The notes beneath the pieces were generated by a model. The model had not been told where the DNA came from and did not search any database. It saw only the letters and a list, made by a program, of their open reading frames with translations. Positions 46,860 to 55,761 of a stretch of 64,000 nucleotides of DNA are shown one piece after another. Source of the stretch: Photobacterium sp. GB-56 (lineage in GTDB: Bacteria > Pseudomonadota > Gammaproteobacteria > Enterobacterales > Vibrionaceae); NCBI RefSeq assembly GCF_003026105.1, contig NZ_PYNW01000002.1, forward strand, positions 186,001 to 250,000, given 5' to 3'. Made by a program: the position numbers and the translations under genes. The number at the start of each line of letters is the position of its first letter. Position 1 is the stretch's first letter.

Positions 46860-47309
46860 TTTCCTAGTCCTTCGTGGTTGCTTATTACTGTAGATATAAA
46901 TGAACGTGACAAAGATTAGGAAAGTTGTGTGACACTTATGTTTCAGAACTTTGAACACTCTATGAATGTTGTCACAAATACTTAATAGGGATTAATTGAG
47001 GCGTTAATTGAATGTTATTAAAGCGGTAAGCGTGCTTTATCGCTATTTGGTATCTTGTTTTTATGGGGTAATTTATATAGTTACAGCTGCTTGTGAGCGA
47101 TTTTTCACCTATTTATATGCTCAAAGATTGAATGTTACGATGCGTAGAACTTAATCGTTGTTAGATGAAAGCTTATTTACGATATGAATATGAGCCTCTA
47201 TATCAGACAGTTGTTTGACACTTTATCTATAGTAAAATGAACGGTTGTAATGGATAGTTAAATTGTAATGACTTCCTAACCAGACTTTTTATGTTAATAA
47301 AGGCTATCA
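46860..47309. other. Intergenic region pstS / LysR
   Basis: 450 bases between divergent genes. A weak Pho-box-like sequence is at 46918-46935. No other operator or RNA structure recognised. Confidence 0.5.
46918..46935 (-). promoter_or_regulatory. Weak Pho-box-like sequence upstream of pstS
   Basis: On the minus strand GTGTCAC, four bases, then CTTTCCT. The first half matches CTGTCAT/C well, the second poorly. Reported only because pstS is expected to have such a site. Confidence 0.25.
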
Positions 47310-48224
47310 ATGTTAAAAAAAGCGCAGCAAATGGTGGTGTTTAATGCTCTAACCAAGCAGAAGAGTTTTACAAAGGCTGCTCAATTACTGGAAATTTCGC
47401 GTACTCAAGTGAGTAAACTGGTTCAACAATTAGAAGAACGTCTAGGTGTACAACTCGTACAGCGAACAACACGGTCTTTTGCGTTAACAGAATCAGGGCG
47501 AATTTTTGCGAAACATTGCGAAGTTGTTGTCGATGAAATTAATGAAGCTGAGAGTGAGCTGTTGATTTTTGGTGATAGCCAGCAAGGATCATTACGGGTG
47601 GGTATTGCCCAGTCATTTGCTTCAAATCATGTGGCGCCTTTCATCAATGAATTTCATGAACAAAACCCATTAGTTAATCTTGAACTCAGCTTATTTGATC
47701 ATCGTGTTGATTTGATCTCAGAGCAATTAGACTTATGGATAGGTTTTATGGATTCTCCTCCTCAAGGTTTTGTTGCTCGTCACTTAACAAATTGTGACTT
47801 TGTTCTAGTCGCTAGCCCTGATTATTTAGCAAAGCATGGTGTGCCTTATCATCCAGATGATTTACAACATCACAACTGTATTACGTATTTTAGTCGTGAG
47901 CGTAAAGACAATATTTGGAATTTCAGCTTAGGTAATGAAGAACAACAGGTGAAGGTAACGGGCAATTATCGAGTGGATTCTGCTGATGCAATACGTGATG
48001 CAACCATTTCTGGTAATGGAGTAGGGTACTTAGCGACGTATTTATTAAAAGATGAAATCCGCCAAGGTAAATTAATTCGGTTAATGCCGGATTGGCAGTT
48101 AACACAACATATGCCACTGTATGCAGTTTATCCTCGCCATAAGTATTTACCCTCGAAGGTGAATCTTTTTATTGAGTTTATTCGTGAACATATCGCGTTA
48201 GGGAATATCTCATGTCAGGTATAG
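47310..48224 (+). CDS. LysR-family transcriptional regulator
   Basis: 304 residues with HTH (KSFTKAAQLLEISRTQVSKLVQQLEERLGVQLVQRTTR) and effector domain. The pattern is that of the LysR group with IS-RTQVSKLVQQLEE helices and the VGYLATYLLKDEI terminal region. Target unknown. Transcribed in the same direction as nupC but 310 bp away. Confidence 0.9.
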   Translation: MLKKAQQMVVFNALTKQKSFTKAAQLLEISRTQVSKLVQQLEERLGVQLVQRTTRSFALTESGRIFAKHCEVVVDEINEAESELLIFGDSQQGSLRVGIAQSFASNHVAPFINEFHEQNPLVNLELSLFDHRVDLISEQLDLWIGFMDSPPQGFVARHLTNCDFVLVASPDYLAKHGVPYHPDDLQHHNCITYFSRERKDNIWNFSLGNEEQQVKVTGNYRVDSADAIRDATISGNGVGYLATYLLKDEIRQGKLIRLMPDWQLTQHMPLYAVYPRHKYLPSKVNLFIEFIREHIALGNISCQV

Positions 48225-48534
48225 TGATCCATTAAACTTTTCATGTTGGTAAGTCTTTATTTTCATCAATCATATGATGTAAAAAACAGCAGCGTGACGC
48301 AAACGGTTAGCTAAACGCTGTTTTAAATGTTTCTAATTGTAAATTATGGGAACAATACTATCCCATATAAGAACCAATCAAACGCTTTTCGTTTGCTTAG
48401 TTTGAAAAGTAGCCGTTTCCTGTGTTTTTTGTTTCTCGATTGTTAATTGTAATAACAATTTGATCCTTGTCACGTTTTTATTTCTCAATAGAATCCCCCC
48501 GCAATCGTTTACTACTACACATTGGAGATTGACC
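48225..48534. other. Intergenic region upstream of nupC
   Basis: 310 bases. A CRP-like site at 48456-48477 and a loose AAAACAGC / GCTGTTTT hairpin near 48284-48325. Nothing else recognised. Confidence 0.5.
48456..48477. promoter_or_regulatory. CRP-like site upstream of nupC
   Basis: Core TTTGA, six bases, TCACG with AT flanks, a partial match to TGTGA-N6-TCACA. It lies 58-79 bp upstream of the nupC ATG. CRP activation with CytR is the established control of nupC in E. coli. Confidence 0.4.
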
Positions 48535-49800
48535 ATGCATTATTTGGTCGGCATCTTAGGCATTATTGTTATTTTTGCCGTTGGTTTTTCATTTTCAGAA
48601 AATCGTCGTGCAATTAATTGGCGTAGCGTGTTGGGTGCATTTTGTATTCAAGTTATTTTTGCGGGCTTCATTTTATACATTCCTATTGGTCGTGTAGTTT
48701 TAAACAGCATATCTGGTGCCGTATCCGGTATTCTTGAATATGGCCATGAAGGTACGGAATTTCTGTTCGGTCAATTAGCACAATTTAAATTAGGTTTCAT
48801 TTTCGCTGTTAACGTTTTGCCTTCAATTGTGTTTTTCTCTGCGCTAATTTCTGTACTGTATTACTTAGGCGTTATGAAATGGGTGATCAGTACGATTGGT
48901 GGCATATTACAAAAGCTACTGGGTACAACACGTACAGAGTCAATGTCTGCAACGGCTAATATTTTTGTCGGTTCAGTGGAAGCGCCTTTAGTTGTTCGAC
49001 CATTTTTGGCTCGAATGACACGTTCAGAATTATTCGCAGTAATGGTTGGCGGTTTAGCATCTGTTGCTGGTGGTACCATGGTGGGATATGCGGGATTAGG
49101 TGTTCAGCTTAAGTACCTTATCGCAGCAAGCTTTATGTCTGCTCCTGCAGGTTTGATGATGGCAAAGTTGCTTGTTCCTCAGACTGAAGGTGTTCACACC
49201 ATGGAAGAAGAAGACGATGGTGAAGAAGACGAACCAGTTAATATGGTTGATGCCGCTTCTCGTGGTGCGTTAAGTGGTTTACAAATAGCTATGGCAGTCG
49301 GCGCAAGTTTACTGGCGGTTATCAGTTTAATCGCGCTTGTGAATGGCGGCTTAGGTCATATTGGTAACTGGTTAGCCTCTTTGGGTCAGTGGTTAGGCTT
49401 TAACTGGGATGGTTTACATCATTTAAGCCTTGATATGATCTTTGGCTATCTATTTGCGCCTGTTGCATGGTTAATTGGTGTGCCATGGTCAGAAGCAACA
49501 ACCGCTGCAAGTTTGATCGGTACTAAAATTGCCGTTAATGAATTTATTGCATTCGCTGATTTAATGAAGCCAGAAACTGTCGCTAAATTAAGTGAGCACT
49601 CCCAAGCGATTGTGACCTTTGCATTGTGTGGTTTTGCTAACTTAACCTCTATTGCAATGTTAATGGGCGGTTTAGGTGGTATTGTCCCACAACGTCGTCC
49701 TGAGATTGCACGTTTAGGTATGAAAGCTATTTTTGCTGCAACACTTGCTAATTTAATGAGTGCGACATTGGCAGGTTTATTTATTCCTCTTTCACTGTAG
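48535..49800 (+). CDS. nupC: Concentrative nucleoside transporter, NupC family
   Basis: 421 residues, eight or more helices plus re-entrant loops. CNT signature segments: GFIFAVNVLPSIVFFSALISVLYYLGVM, TRTESMSATANIFVGSVEAPLVVRPF and GGLASVAGGTMVGYAGLGV. Imports nucleosides with a cation (sodium or proton). ATG 48535 with GGAGA upstream; the frame starts at 48460. An acidic loop (EEEDDGEEDEPV) separates the halves. A terminator follows. Confidence 0.92.
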   Translation: MHYLVGILGIIVIFAVGFSFSENRRAINWRSVLGAFCIQVIFAGFILYIPIGRVVLNSISGAVSGILEYGHEGTEFLFGQLAQFKLGFIFAVNVLPSIVFFSALISVLYYLGVMKWVISTIGGILQKLLGTTRTESMSATANIFVGSVEAPLVVRPFLARMTRSELFAVMVGGLASVAGGTMVGYAGLGVQLKYLIAASFMSAPAGLMMAKLLVPQTEGVHTMEEEDDGEEDEPVNMVDAASRGALSGLQIAMAVGASLLAVISLIALVNGGLGHIGNWLASLGQWLGFNWDGLHHLSLDMIFGYLFAPVAWLIGVPWSEATTAASLIGTKIAVNEFIAFADLMKPETVAKLSEHSQAIVTFALCGFANLTSIAMLMGGLGGIVPQRRPEIARLGMKAIFAATLANLMSATLAGLFIPLSL

Positions 49801-49822
49801 TATAGAAAGCAGAATAAAATAC

Positions 49823-49852
49823 AAAAACAGAGAGCCGAGGCTCTCTGTTTTT
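49823..49852 (+). terminator. Terminator of nupC
   Basis: ACAGAGAGCC / GGCTCTCTGT stem, then five T. Confidence 0.8.
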
Positions 49853-49901
49853 GTATATGTGTTTCAAGTCGCGATTAAATAACAAAAAGGAAACGAATAT
49901 C

Positions 49902-50177
49902 ATGAAATCTGATGTGGATAAGCTTGTAGCAAAACATGCTGAACTCATTCATAGCGATGGATTGAAAGTTCGCTCACATACTCAGCGAGAAGACGGTGAG
50001 TGGATCCTGCATACGTTGATGATTGAAGGTTACGACGTCCCATTTAAATTTAAACGAAAAAAAAAATATCAAAGTTTAAATGGCTGTAAGGTGAATATAA
50101 CCTATTACCCTGAAGTGATGATGGTGGCAGGGTTTGAAGTTGAAACGATGAAAGTGGTTCGAATTAAGCGCTATTAA
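49902..50177 (+). CDS. Conserved small basic protein
   Basis: 91 residues, cytoplasmic, beta-rich. Includes REDGEWILHTLMIEGYDVPFKFKRKKKYQSLNG and ends EVETMKVVRIKRY. It has no domain I can name. AAGGAAAC lies about ten bases before the ATG. Between two terminators, so transcribed alone. Confidence 0.7.
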   Translation: MKSDVDKLVAKHAELIHSDGLKVRSHTQREDGEWILHTLMIEGYDVPFKFKRKKKYQSLNGCKVNITYYPEVMMVAGFEVETMKVVRIKRY

Positions 50178-50198
50178 TGATTTTCCTTATTTCAAAGA

Positions 50199-50239
50199 AA
50201 AACGCCAAGATGCATAAATAGCAACCTTGGCGTTTTTTT
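50199..50239 (+). terminator. Terminator of the small basic protein gene
   Basis: AAACGCCAAG / CTTGGCGTTT with a 16-base loop, then seven T; probably also acts on the convergent chitinase gene. Confidence 0.7.
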
Positions 50240-50259
50240 ATCACGTATATGGATACGGG

Positions 50260-52800
50260 TTAACGTTGACTATTCATTTGTTGAAGCTTATCTCCGATAG
50301 GACCTGAGAAATTAAAGCCATCATGAACATCCCAGTTAATTGACCACGTCATTACACCGCCAAAGTTAGGATACAGTTTAGTCGGTACGACCGAGCCACA
50401 GCTACTGCCTTTGGTGACACAATCTAGTGCATCAATAATATTTTGTGTTGGTGCTTGTCCAGAGTTCGCAGAACTTGGTCCTGACGGCAAGCCAATCGCA
50501 ACTTGATCATCGCGAAGTGGTGCAAATTGACTGCCATCTGCCAGTTCAAACCCTTCTACTAACATTTTGACTGATGCCACCATCATATCAACCGATCCTT
50601 CAGGGGCGACTCCTGACGTATATGGATTTGCTAAACCACCGTTGTTATATAGTTGTACATGCAGCAGATTTAGCATGTCACGTAACTCATTTATCATCGG
50701 GATGTAAGCGCCCCAAATTCCTGAGTAAGCAATCATGCCGCCTTGAACATAAGGGTGTTCTGGTGCCATGGTTAAATACATATCACCACCAATGTTGGCT
50801 TCGATTTGTTTTAACGCAACGGGTAAACGGGCTTGGATCTCTGTGCCATGGAGTAAGTTTGACCCACTTTCTAAGTCAATATCGAGTCCGTCAAATCCCC
50901 ACTCATTAATAATATCAGTCAAGCTTGAAACAAAGTTTGCTTGGTCGGCATCGTTATTTAAAGTGATAGTACCCTCAGCACCACCCAGTGAAAGAACGAT
51001 GATTTTACCTTGTGCGCGTAATTCACGAACATCATCTTTAAATTGTTGTGGATCAAGCGGCTCACAACTACTGCGAATGTCACCGTTGTATAAATTAAAG
51101 TGAACAGTACCGTCGCTGTTGCGATCATTATCAGCAAATGCGATATCGATAATATCCCAAGCGGGTGAAATATCACGAAGACGTATTGGACAGCCAGAGC
51201 CATTAACGAAGTTATGCCAATAGCCAATTAAGTTATGTTGAGTCTCAATCGGTTCTTGAACTTTTACACTGGCTGCGGTTGATAGTGCGGTTTCACCGTT
51301 ACCATTCGTAGCGAGGGCTGTGACAGTGTAATTACCTGCAGATTGCGCCGTCCAAGAACTGCTATAAGGTGCAGTTTTATCGGTTGCAACAACATTGCCG
51401 TTAATAATGAAATCAACTTGTCGAACATCACCGGTTAGTGCTGTCGCTGTTGCTGAAAGGGTGAGTGCTTTTCCTAGTGTGACAACAGAGCCACTACTTG
51501 GAGATGTTAAGCTAGTAACAAGAGCCTGATCGCTTACAGTAACCGTAGCGCTAGCTTCATTCGTGTTCGCTTCATTATCAGTGGCAACGGCTTTAATCGT
51601 GGTATTACCTAAATCTGATGCTAACCACTGTGTGCTATAAGGGGCTGTAAGAACGGTGTCAATAAGTTGTTCGTTAGCATAGAAACTGACTTGTTCGATA
51701 GTACCATCGGCATCAGTAGCATCAGCATCAATCGTCAGAGTCGTTCCTGCTAATACCGTTTGTTGATCACTAAGAGAGGTGATCTTAACGTCAGGAGCAA
51801 TGGCGCAAATTCCTAAATCTGTCCATGCATCTGTCCAATACTGTCCCTCACCAGGCTTATAAGCCCAATCAGATGATGATGAACACCAACCTGCGATGTC
51901 ACAACGGTATTTATGATTATTACTTTCTACTAAATCACCTGCTAGATAATCAGTACCAGATTTAAAGGTTGGAATATCACTACAACCACCACCAACAATA
52001 GCGTCATCAACAGTGAGAGTTATCGCACTTGATGTGGTTGTACTATTTTCATTGTCTGTTGCTTTGGCTGTAATTTGATGATTACCAGCCGTTGATGTCC
52101 ATTGTGCAGTGAATGGGGCTGAAGAACTTGTTGCGATTAGTTGGTTATCAACAAAGAACTCTACCTGAGTGACGGAGCCATCTTTATCTTCGGCATTTGC
52201 TGTGATCGTTACCGTATCGCCTTCAGAAATAGGAGTATCAGATGTTGGTGAACTAATTGAAATACTTGGCGCAAGGTTTTCACTCGCTGAAACGACACTA
52301 ATATTCACAACATCTGTTTTAGTGGCATTTTCATTATCCGTTGCTGTGGCTGTAATGGTGTAGTTACCAAGCACCGTTGTCCAATTAATTTGGTATGGGG
52401 CTGTATCGACAACTGCAATAGATTGTTGGTTTATGAAAAACTCAACATGTTGAATAGAACCGTCTTTATCACTTGCGTTGGCAGCTAACGTAATATCTGT
52501 TTGCGCGGTTAATTGTGCATTATTAAGCGGTGAGATCAGTGTTACGGATGGATCTTGATTTCCACTGCTCATGCAGCTATCAACGAATGTCCATTCTTGC
52601 CAAGGCCCTGAGTGGCTCGCTGGCTGATTGCCTTGAGACCACCAATTTGCATTATATATGTTATTGTCTTGTTGGACTTGGCTACCGCCATTATAGGCTA
52701 TATCTGCTTGCCATTCGGCGATATTAGAACAATCTGCCGCATAAGCATGCGATGTGCTAAAGGCGACGGCTAACGCACAGGTAAGAAGTGTCTTTTGCAT
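50260..52800 (-). CDS. Secreted modular chitinase (GH18) with two chitin-binding modules and four Ig-like repeats
   Basis: 846 residues. Signal peptide 1-21; CBM5/12 module 22-76 (AEWQADIAYNGGSQVQ, NANWW); Ig-like domains at about 82-172 and 175-268 (repeating ATDNENxT, EFFxxxQ patterns); a second cellulose/chitin-binding module at about 270-333 (GTDYLAGDLVESNNHKYRC); further Ig-like domains at about 337-427 and 428-520; then GH18 from about 525. The catalytic motif DGLDIDLE (DxxDxDxE, near 632-640) is intact. It hydrolyses chitin outside the cell, probably via type II secretion. No adjacent chitin genes. Confidence 0.92.
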   Translation of the reverse strand: MQKTLLTCALAVAFSTSHAYAADCSNIAEWQADIAYNGGSQVQQDNNIYNANWWSQGNQPASHSGPWQEWTFVDSCMSSGNQDPSVTLISPLNNAQLTAQTDITLAANASDKDGSIQHVEFFINQQSIAVVDTAPYQINWTTVLGNYTITATATDNENATKTDVVNISVVSASENLAPSISISSPTSDTPISEGDTVTITANAEDKDGSVTQVEFFVDNQLIATSSSAPFTAQWTSTAGNHQITAKATDNENSTTTSSAITLTVDDAIVGGGCSDIPTFKSGTDYLAGDLVESNNHKYRCDIAGWCSSSSDWAYKPGEGQYWTDAWTDLGICAIAPDVKITSLSDQQTVLAGTTLTIDADATDADGTIEQVSFYANEQLIDTVLTAPYSTQWLASDLGNTTIKAVATDNEANTNEASATVTVSDQALVTSLTSPSSGSVVTLGKALTLSATATALTGDVRQVDFIINGNVVATDKTAPYSSSWTAQSAGNYTVTALATNGNGETALSTAASVKVQEPIETQHNLIGYWHNFVNGSGCPIRLRDISPAWDIIDIAFADNDRNSDGTVHFNLYNGDIRSSCEPLDPQQFKDDVRELRAQGKIIVLSLGGAEGTITLNNDADQANFVSSLTDIINEWGFDGLDIDLESGSNLLHGTEIQARLPVALKQIEANIGGDMYLTMAPEHPYVQGGMIAYSGIWGAYIPMINELRDMLNLLHVQLYNNGGLANPYTSGVAPEGSVDMMVASVKMLVEGFELADGSQFAPLRDDQVAIGLPSGPSSANSGQAPTQNIIDALDCVTKGSSCGSVVPTKLYPNFGGVMTWSINWDVHDGFNFSGPIGDKLQQMNSQR

Positions 52801-53070
52801 TGTCTATCCCTATTGCAGTTACAATTCCTCGAAAGTGAGTAGAATAATAATGCGAGAGAAAGTGAATAAATGTTAAAAACAAGACACATATTTTTTAGGC
52901 TTTATTAAGTCACTCACAGTGTAAATAGAATACAAAGTGAATGTCATTTTTATTTTTGAGCGGTCTCACAACAAAGAGATAGTTAAAATCGCTTGGCTAT
53001 AGTTATGAAAAGGAATACATTTTGTGTAAGAGGTTTATTAGCCTAGAAATATCGGACTAAAGGAAGAAAA

Positions 53071-53454
53071 ATGGATTGGTATCTTGCTGTTTAAAAAAAA
53101 TATGCACAGTTTAATGGTCGTTCACGTCGTAAAGAGTTTTGGTTTTTTACGCTTTTTAGCGCTTTGATCAGTATGGCACTAGGGTTTGCTGATAGTCTTT
53201 TAGGTTTACCAACCATTGGGGATGACTATGGCGTATTAGCGGCATTATATTCACTGTTTATTGTTATCCCTAATATTGCCGTGATTGTCCGTCGTTTACA
53301 TGATCAAGATCGTACCGGTTGGTGGGCACTGATCATGTTTGTTCCGATTGTTGGTATCTTAGTGCTGATCTATTTTATGGTACAAGACAGCAAGCCAGGT
53401 GATAACCGATTTGGTCCCAACCCAAAACAAAATGAAGGTTCATTCACGGTGTAA
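53071..53454 (+). pseudogene. DUF805 membrane protein with an in-frame stop at codon 8
   Basis: ATG 53071 has AAAGGAAG upstream. The first seven codons are MDWYLAV, then TAA (53092-53094), and the same frame runs on KKYAQFNGRSRRKEFWFF through to the end at 53454. This is DUF805: three helices and the NGRSRRKEFW motif, RRLHDQDRTGWW and GDNRFGPNP. A single T-to-A change of TTA (Leu) in a TTA-rich A run explains the stop. No obvious restart. Either a recent knockout, a sequencing error or a stop that is read through. Confidence 0.85.
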
Positions 53455-53481
53455 ATACCAATTAATCATTATGTTGAACGT

Positions 53482-53511
53482 AAAGCTCAGACAAAAGTTC
53501 TGGGCTTTTTT
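53482..53511 (+). terminator. Terminator of the DUF805 gene
   Basis: AAAGCTCAGA / TTCTGGGCTTT stem with G-U pairs, then six T. Confidence 0.65.
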
Positions 53512-53640
53512 ATGTGTGAAATTTAAGCAGCCAATGAAAAAAAGTATAAATTGATAAACGTCCCCTTGCATATCTTAGTGTGTTTGGTAAAAAGAAATGA
53601 GCGAATATGGAAAGCGCGGTTATTTTTGTAGGAGGCAACG

Positions 53641-53883
53641 ATGCTTATTGCTGATAAATTATTAAGTAAAGCAATTCAAGAGCAAGTAAAGCGTGAAGGT
53701 GCGTTGAACGCTTTAGAAACCGTATATTCAAAAGCGCGTTATGCACACTTTAAGCGTGTGAAATGGGGTACTCAGTTCTTTGATGGTATTCAGTTTGGCG
53801 ACGGTAGCTTAATTGCTGTAAAACCAGGTTCATTTAACCGCTTAACTCTCGTTAGCCTTGCTTCAGAAAAGCACGTGGGGTGA
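53641..53883 (+). CDS. Hypothetical 80-residue protein
   Basis: Not recognised. A soluble protein; the N-terminal helix MLIADKLLSKAIQEQVKREGALNALETVYSKA is followed by WGTQFFDGIQFGDGSLIAVKPGSFNRL, which looks like a beta hairpin. A very strong AGGAGG ribosome site sits six bases upstream, so it is likely well expressed. No membrane or export signals. Confidence 0.7.
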   Translation: MLIADKLLSKAIQEQVKREGALNALETVYSKARYAHFKRVKWGTQFFDGIQFGDGSLIAVKPGSFNRLTLVSLASEKHVG

Positions 53884-54299
53884 TAACCCATTATTCTGAG
53901 TAGTGCTCTCGTTAAAGCATTCTATAAGCCTATTGGTGGCAAGCCCTGAAGGCTTATATAAGCAGATTGCTGGTCTGAGGATATAATCTATTATTTCATT
54001 CTTTAGAAATGTGTTTTAGTATTGCAACAGATGAGTGATGTTCGTTTTGACCGAAATGAAACATCATGACCACTCATCATTATTAATATCGTTTTTGGAG
54101 TACGATTAATGTTGTGTAACTTTTCTATTCATCAAGTTCAACGACAATGCTCGTTGGCTGTCTTTTCGAACCTATCTTTATATTCATCTCGATTTAGTCA
54201 CGGCTATTAATTAGCCGACAATCTAAAGATTAAAATCATTTGATAATACGCAGCCATAAGCTGAGGCTTTGTGTTGCATATATAAAGTAAGGGTATTGT
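53884..54299 (+). other. Long structured leader of the permease gene
   Basis: 416 bases. A large hairpin (54030-54078) pairs GATGAGTG with CACTCATC and ATGTT with AACAT around a 16-base loop. A 33-codon mini-ORF (54109-54210), with GGAG upstream, ends inside a CGGCTA / TAGCCG hairpin (54201-54217). This layout is like that of attenuated amino acid genes. Function unproven. Confidence 0.45.
54109..54210 (+). CDS. Candidate leader peptide (33 residues)
   Basis: ATG 54109 with GGAG eight bases upstream, TAA at 54208-54210 in a hairpin. The peptide has three Phe and two Tyr, the last residue before the stop being Tyr, which is unusual for a random frame and fits sensing of aromatic amino acid supply. 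It starts MLCNFSIHQV and ends SHGY. Not conserved-checked; could be chance. Confidence 0.35.
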   Translation: MLCNFSIHQVQRQCSLAVFSNLSLYSSRFSHGY

Positions 54300-55475
54300 G
54301 TGAATTTAAAATTAATAGGTAGCTCGCTGATTATTGCGGGTACAGCACTCGGTGCAGGAATGCTCGCTATTCCAATGGTATTGGCTCAGTTTGGCTTATT
54401 GTCAGGCACAATTTTAATGTTGATTATTTGGAGTGGTACAACGTATTCAGCATTATTATTACTTGAAGCCAGTATTAAAGTTCGCGGTGGTTTAGGTATG
54501 AACACTATCGCGAAACAATCATTAGGAAAGGGTGGACAGTTAATCACTAATGGCTTGTTATACGCACTATTAATATGTTTATTAATGGCTTACATCATTG
54601 GTGCCGGCGACTTAGTGCATAAAATGGTACTGAATTTAGATTTAGATATCTCGTTAGTTCAAAGTCAAATTTTGTTTGCTGTTATTGCTGGTGGTATTGT
54701 CGCGGCTGGTACTGGTGTGATTGACAAGCTTAATCGTGTGTTATTTCTCTTAATGTTAGCAGTGCTTATTATTACGCTCTTTGCCTTAGTGCCAAATATG
54801 TCACTGGCACACTTTTTCACTGCAACAAATGACAGTAGTATTGATCTAATCAAAACCAGTGCTGTGTTATTTACCAGTTTTGGATTTTTTCCTGTTATTC
54901 CATCATTAGTGTCTTATAACGACAAAGCGACACATGCGCAATTACGCAATATGGTTTTACTAGGCTCGTTTATTCCACTTGTGTGCTACTTATTGTGGCT
55001 TTACGCTGTTGTGGGAAGTTTATCGTACGAGCAATTAACACAGTTCAATAATGTTTCCGAGCTAATTAATGTGCTGGCCACTCGATTTGAAGGAATCCAT
55101 GTCATTCTTTCATTATTTACGGGACTAGCGTTGCTGACTTCATTCTTTGGTGTGGCTCTTTCATTATTTGACCAAAATATTGATTTATTTAAACAAAATC
55201 GTGCGGTGACGTATGTTTTAACCTTTATTCTTCCATTATTAGGCGCCATATTTGCTGCAGATAAATTTTTAGCAGTATTAAGTTATGCGGGCTTAATTAT
55301 GGTGTTTATTGCAGTGTTTATCCCTATGATGATGGCTCTTAACTTAAGAAAAGCAGAGGGTAAGACACAAACAGCAATAAGTAATGATGCGTATTACGAA
55401 GTTGGAGGTGGGCAAATTGCAATGATGGTTTGTTTTGGCTTTGGTTTATTCTTGATTGGAGCGCAAGTTATTTAA
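54300..55475 (+). CDS. Aromatic amino acid permease, HAAP family (TyrP/Mtr-like)
   Basis: 391 residues, eleven predicted helices. The family start GSSLIIAGTALGAGMLAIPMVLAQFG and SVISYNDK-like segments (PSLVSYNDKATHAQLRNMVLLGSFIPLVCYLLW) match TyrP/TnaB/Mtr proton symporters. Best match by eye is TyrP, so tyrosine is the likely substrate; tryptophan is possible. It starts at GTG 54300 with AAGGG seven bases away. Control is probably through the leader. A strong terminator follows. Confidence 0.87.
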   Translation: MNLKLIGSSLIIAGTALGAGMLAIPMVLAQFGLLSGTILMLIIWSGTTYSALLLLEASIKVRGGLGMNTIAKQSLGKGGQLITNGLLYALLICLLMAYIIGAGDLVHKMVLNLDLDISLVQSQILFAVIAGGIVAAGTGVIDKLNRVLFLLMLAVLIITLFALVPNMSLAHFFTATNDSSIDLIKTSAVLFTSFGFFPVIPSLVSYNDKATHAQLRNMVLLGSFIPLVCYLLWLYAVVGSLSYEQLTQFNNVSELINVLATRFEGIHVILSLFTGLALLTSFFGVALSLFDQNIDLFKQNRAVTYVLTFILPLLGAIFAADKFLAVLSYAGLIMVFIAVFIPMMMALNLRKAEGKTQTAISNDAYYEVGGGQIAMMVCFGFGLFLIGAQVI

Positions 55476-55498
55476 ACTAAGCGTAATAGTAAAAGTGT

Positions 55499-55530
55499 GG
55501 GGCTGATAGATTGACCGATCTATCAGCCCC
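55499..55530 (+). terminator. Terminator of the aromatic permease gene
   Basis: GGGGCTGATAGAT / ATCTATCAGCCCC stem with a six-base loop, then TTATT. Confidence 0.75.
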
Positions 55531-55538
55531 TTATTCTA

Positions 55539-55630
55539 GGTATGTATTAAGTGACCGACTTAGACATACCAAACAGAGAGTGACTATTGGAGTGCGATAG
55601 GAGTATCGCTAGCACACACTGTTATTTTTT
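55539..55630. other. Structured intergenic element, possible small RNA
   Basis: A hairpin GGTATGT-A-TTAAGT / ACTTAG-ACATACC (55539-55570, one bulge, one G-U) is followed by a second hairpin GCGATA-GGAG-TATCGC (near 55594-55609) and a T6 run (55625-55630). Free-standing between two terminators, so not part of either flanking gene. Confidence 0.35.
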
Positions 55631-55761
55631 CAAATAATACAAAGTTTCTGGTAGTAGGGCTAGATGATGAGAATTTTAGGAAATCTTACAGTGTAAAGAA
55701 ATGATTACAGATAAAGGGAGCATGGTGCTCCTTTTATCGCTAAATTGCTCGATTATCTGTG

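Noticed and set aside
46918..46935. Pho box upstream of pstS
   Set aside because: Only the first half-site is good. Listed at low confidence and not used as a finding.
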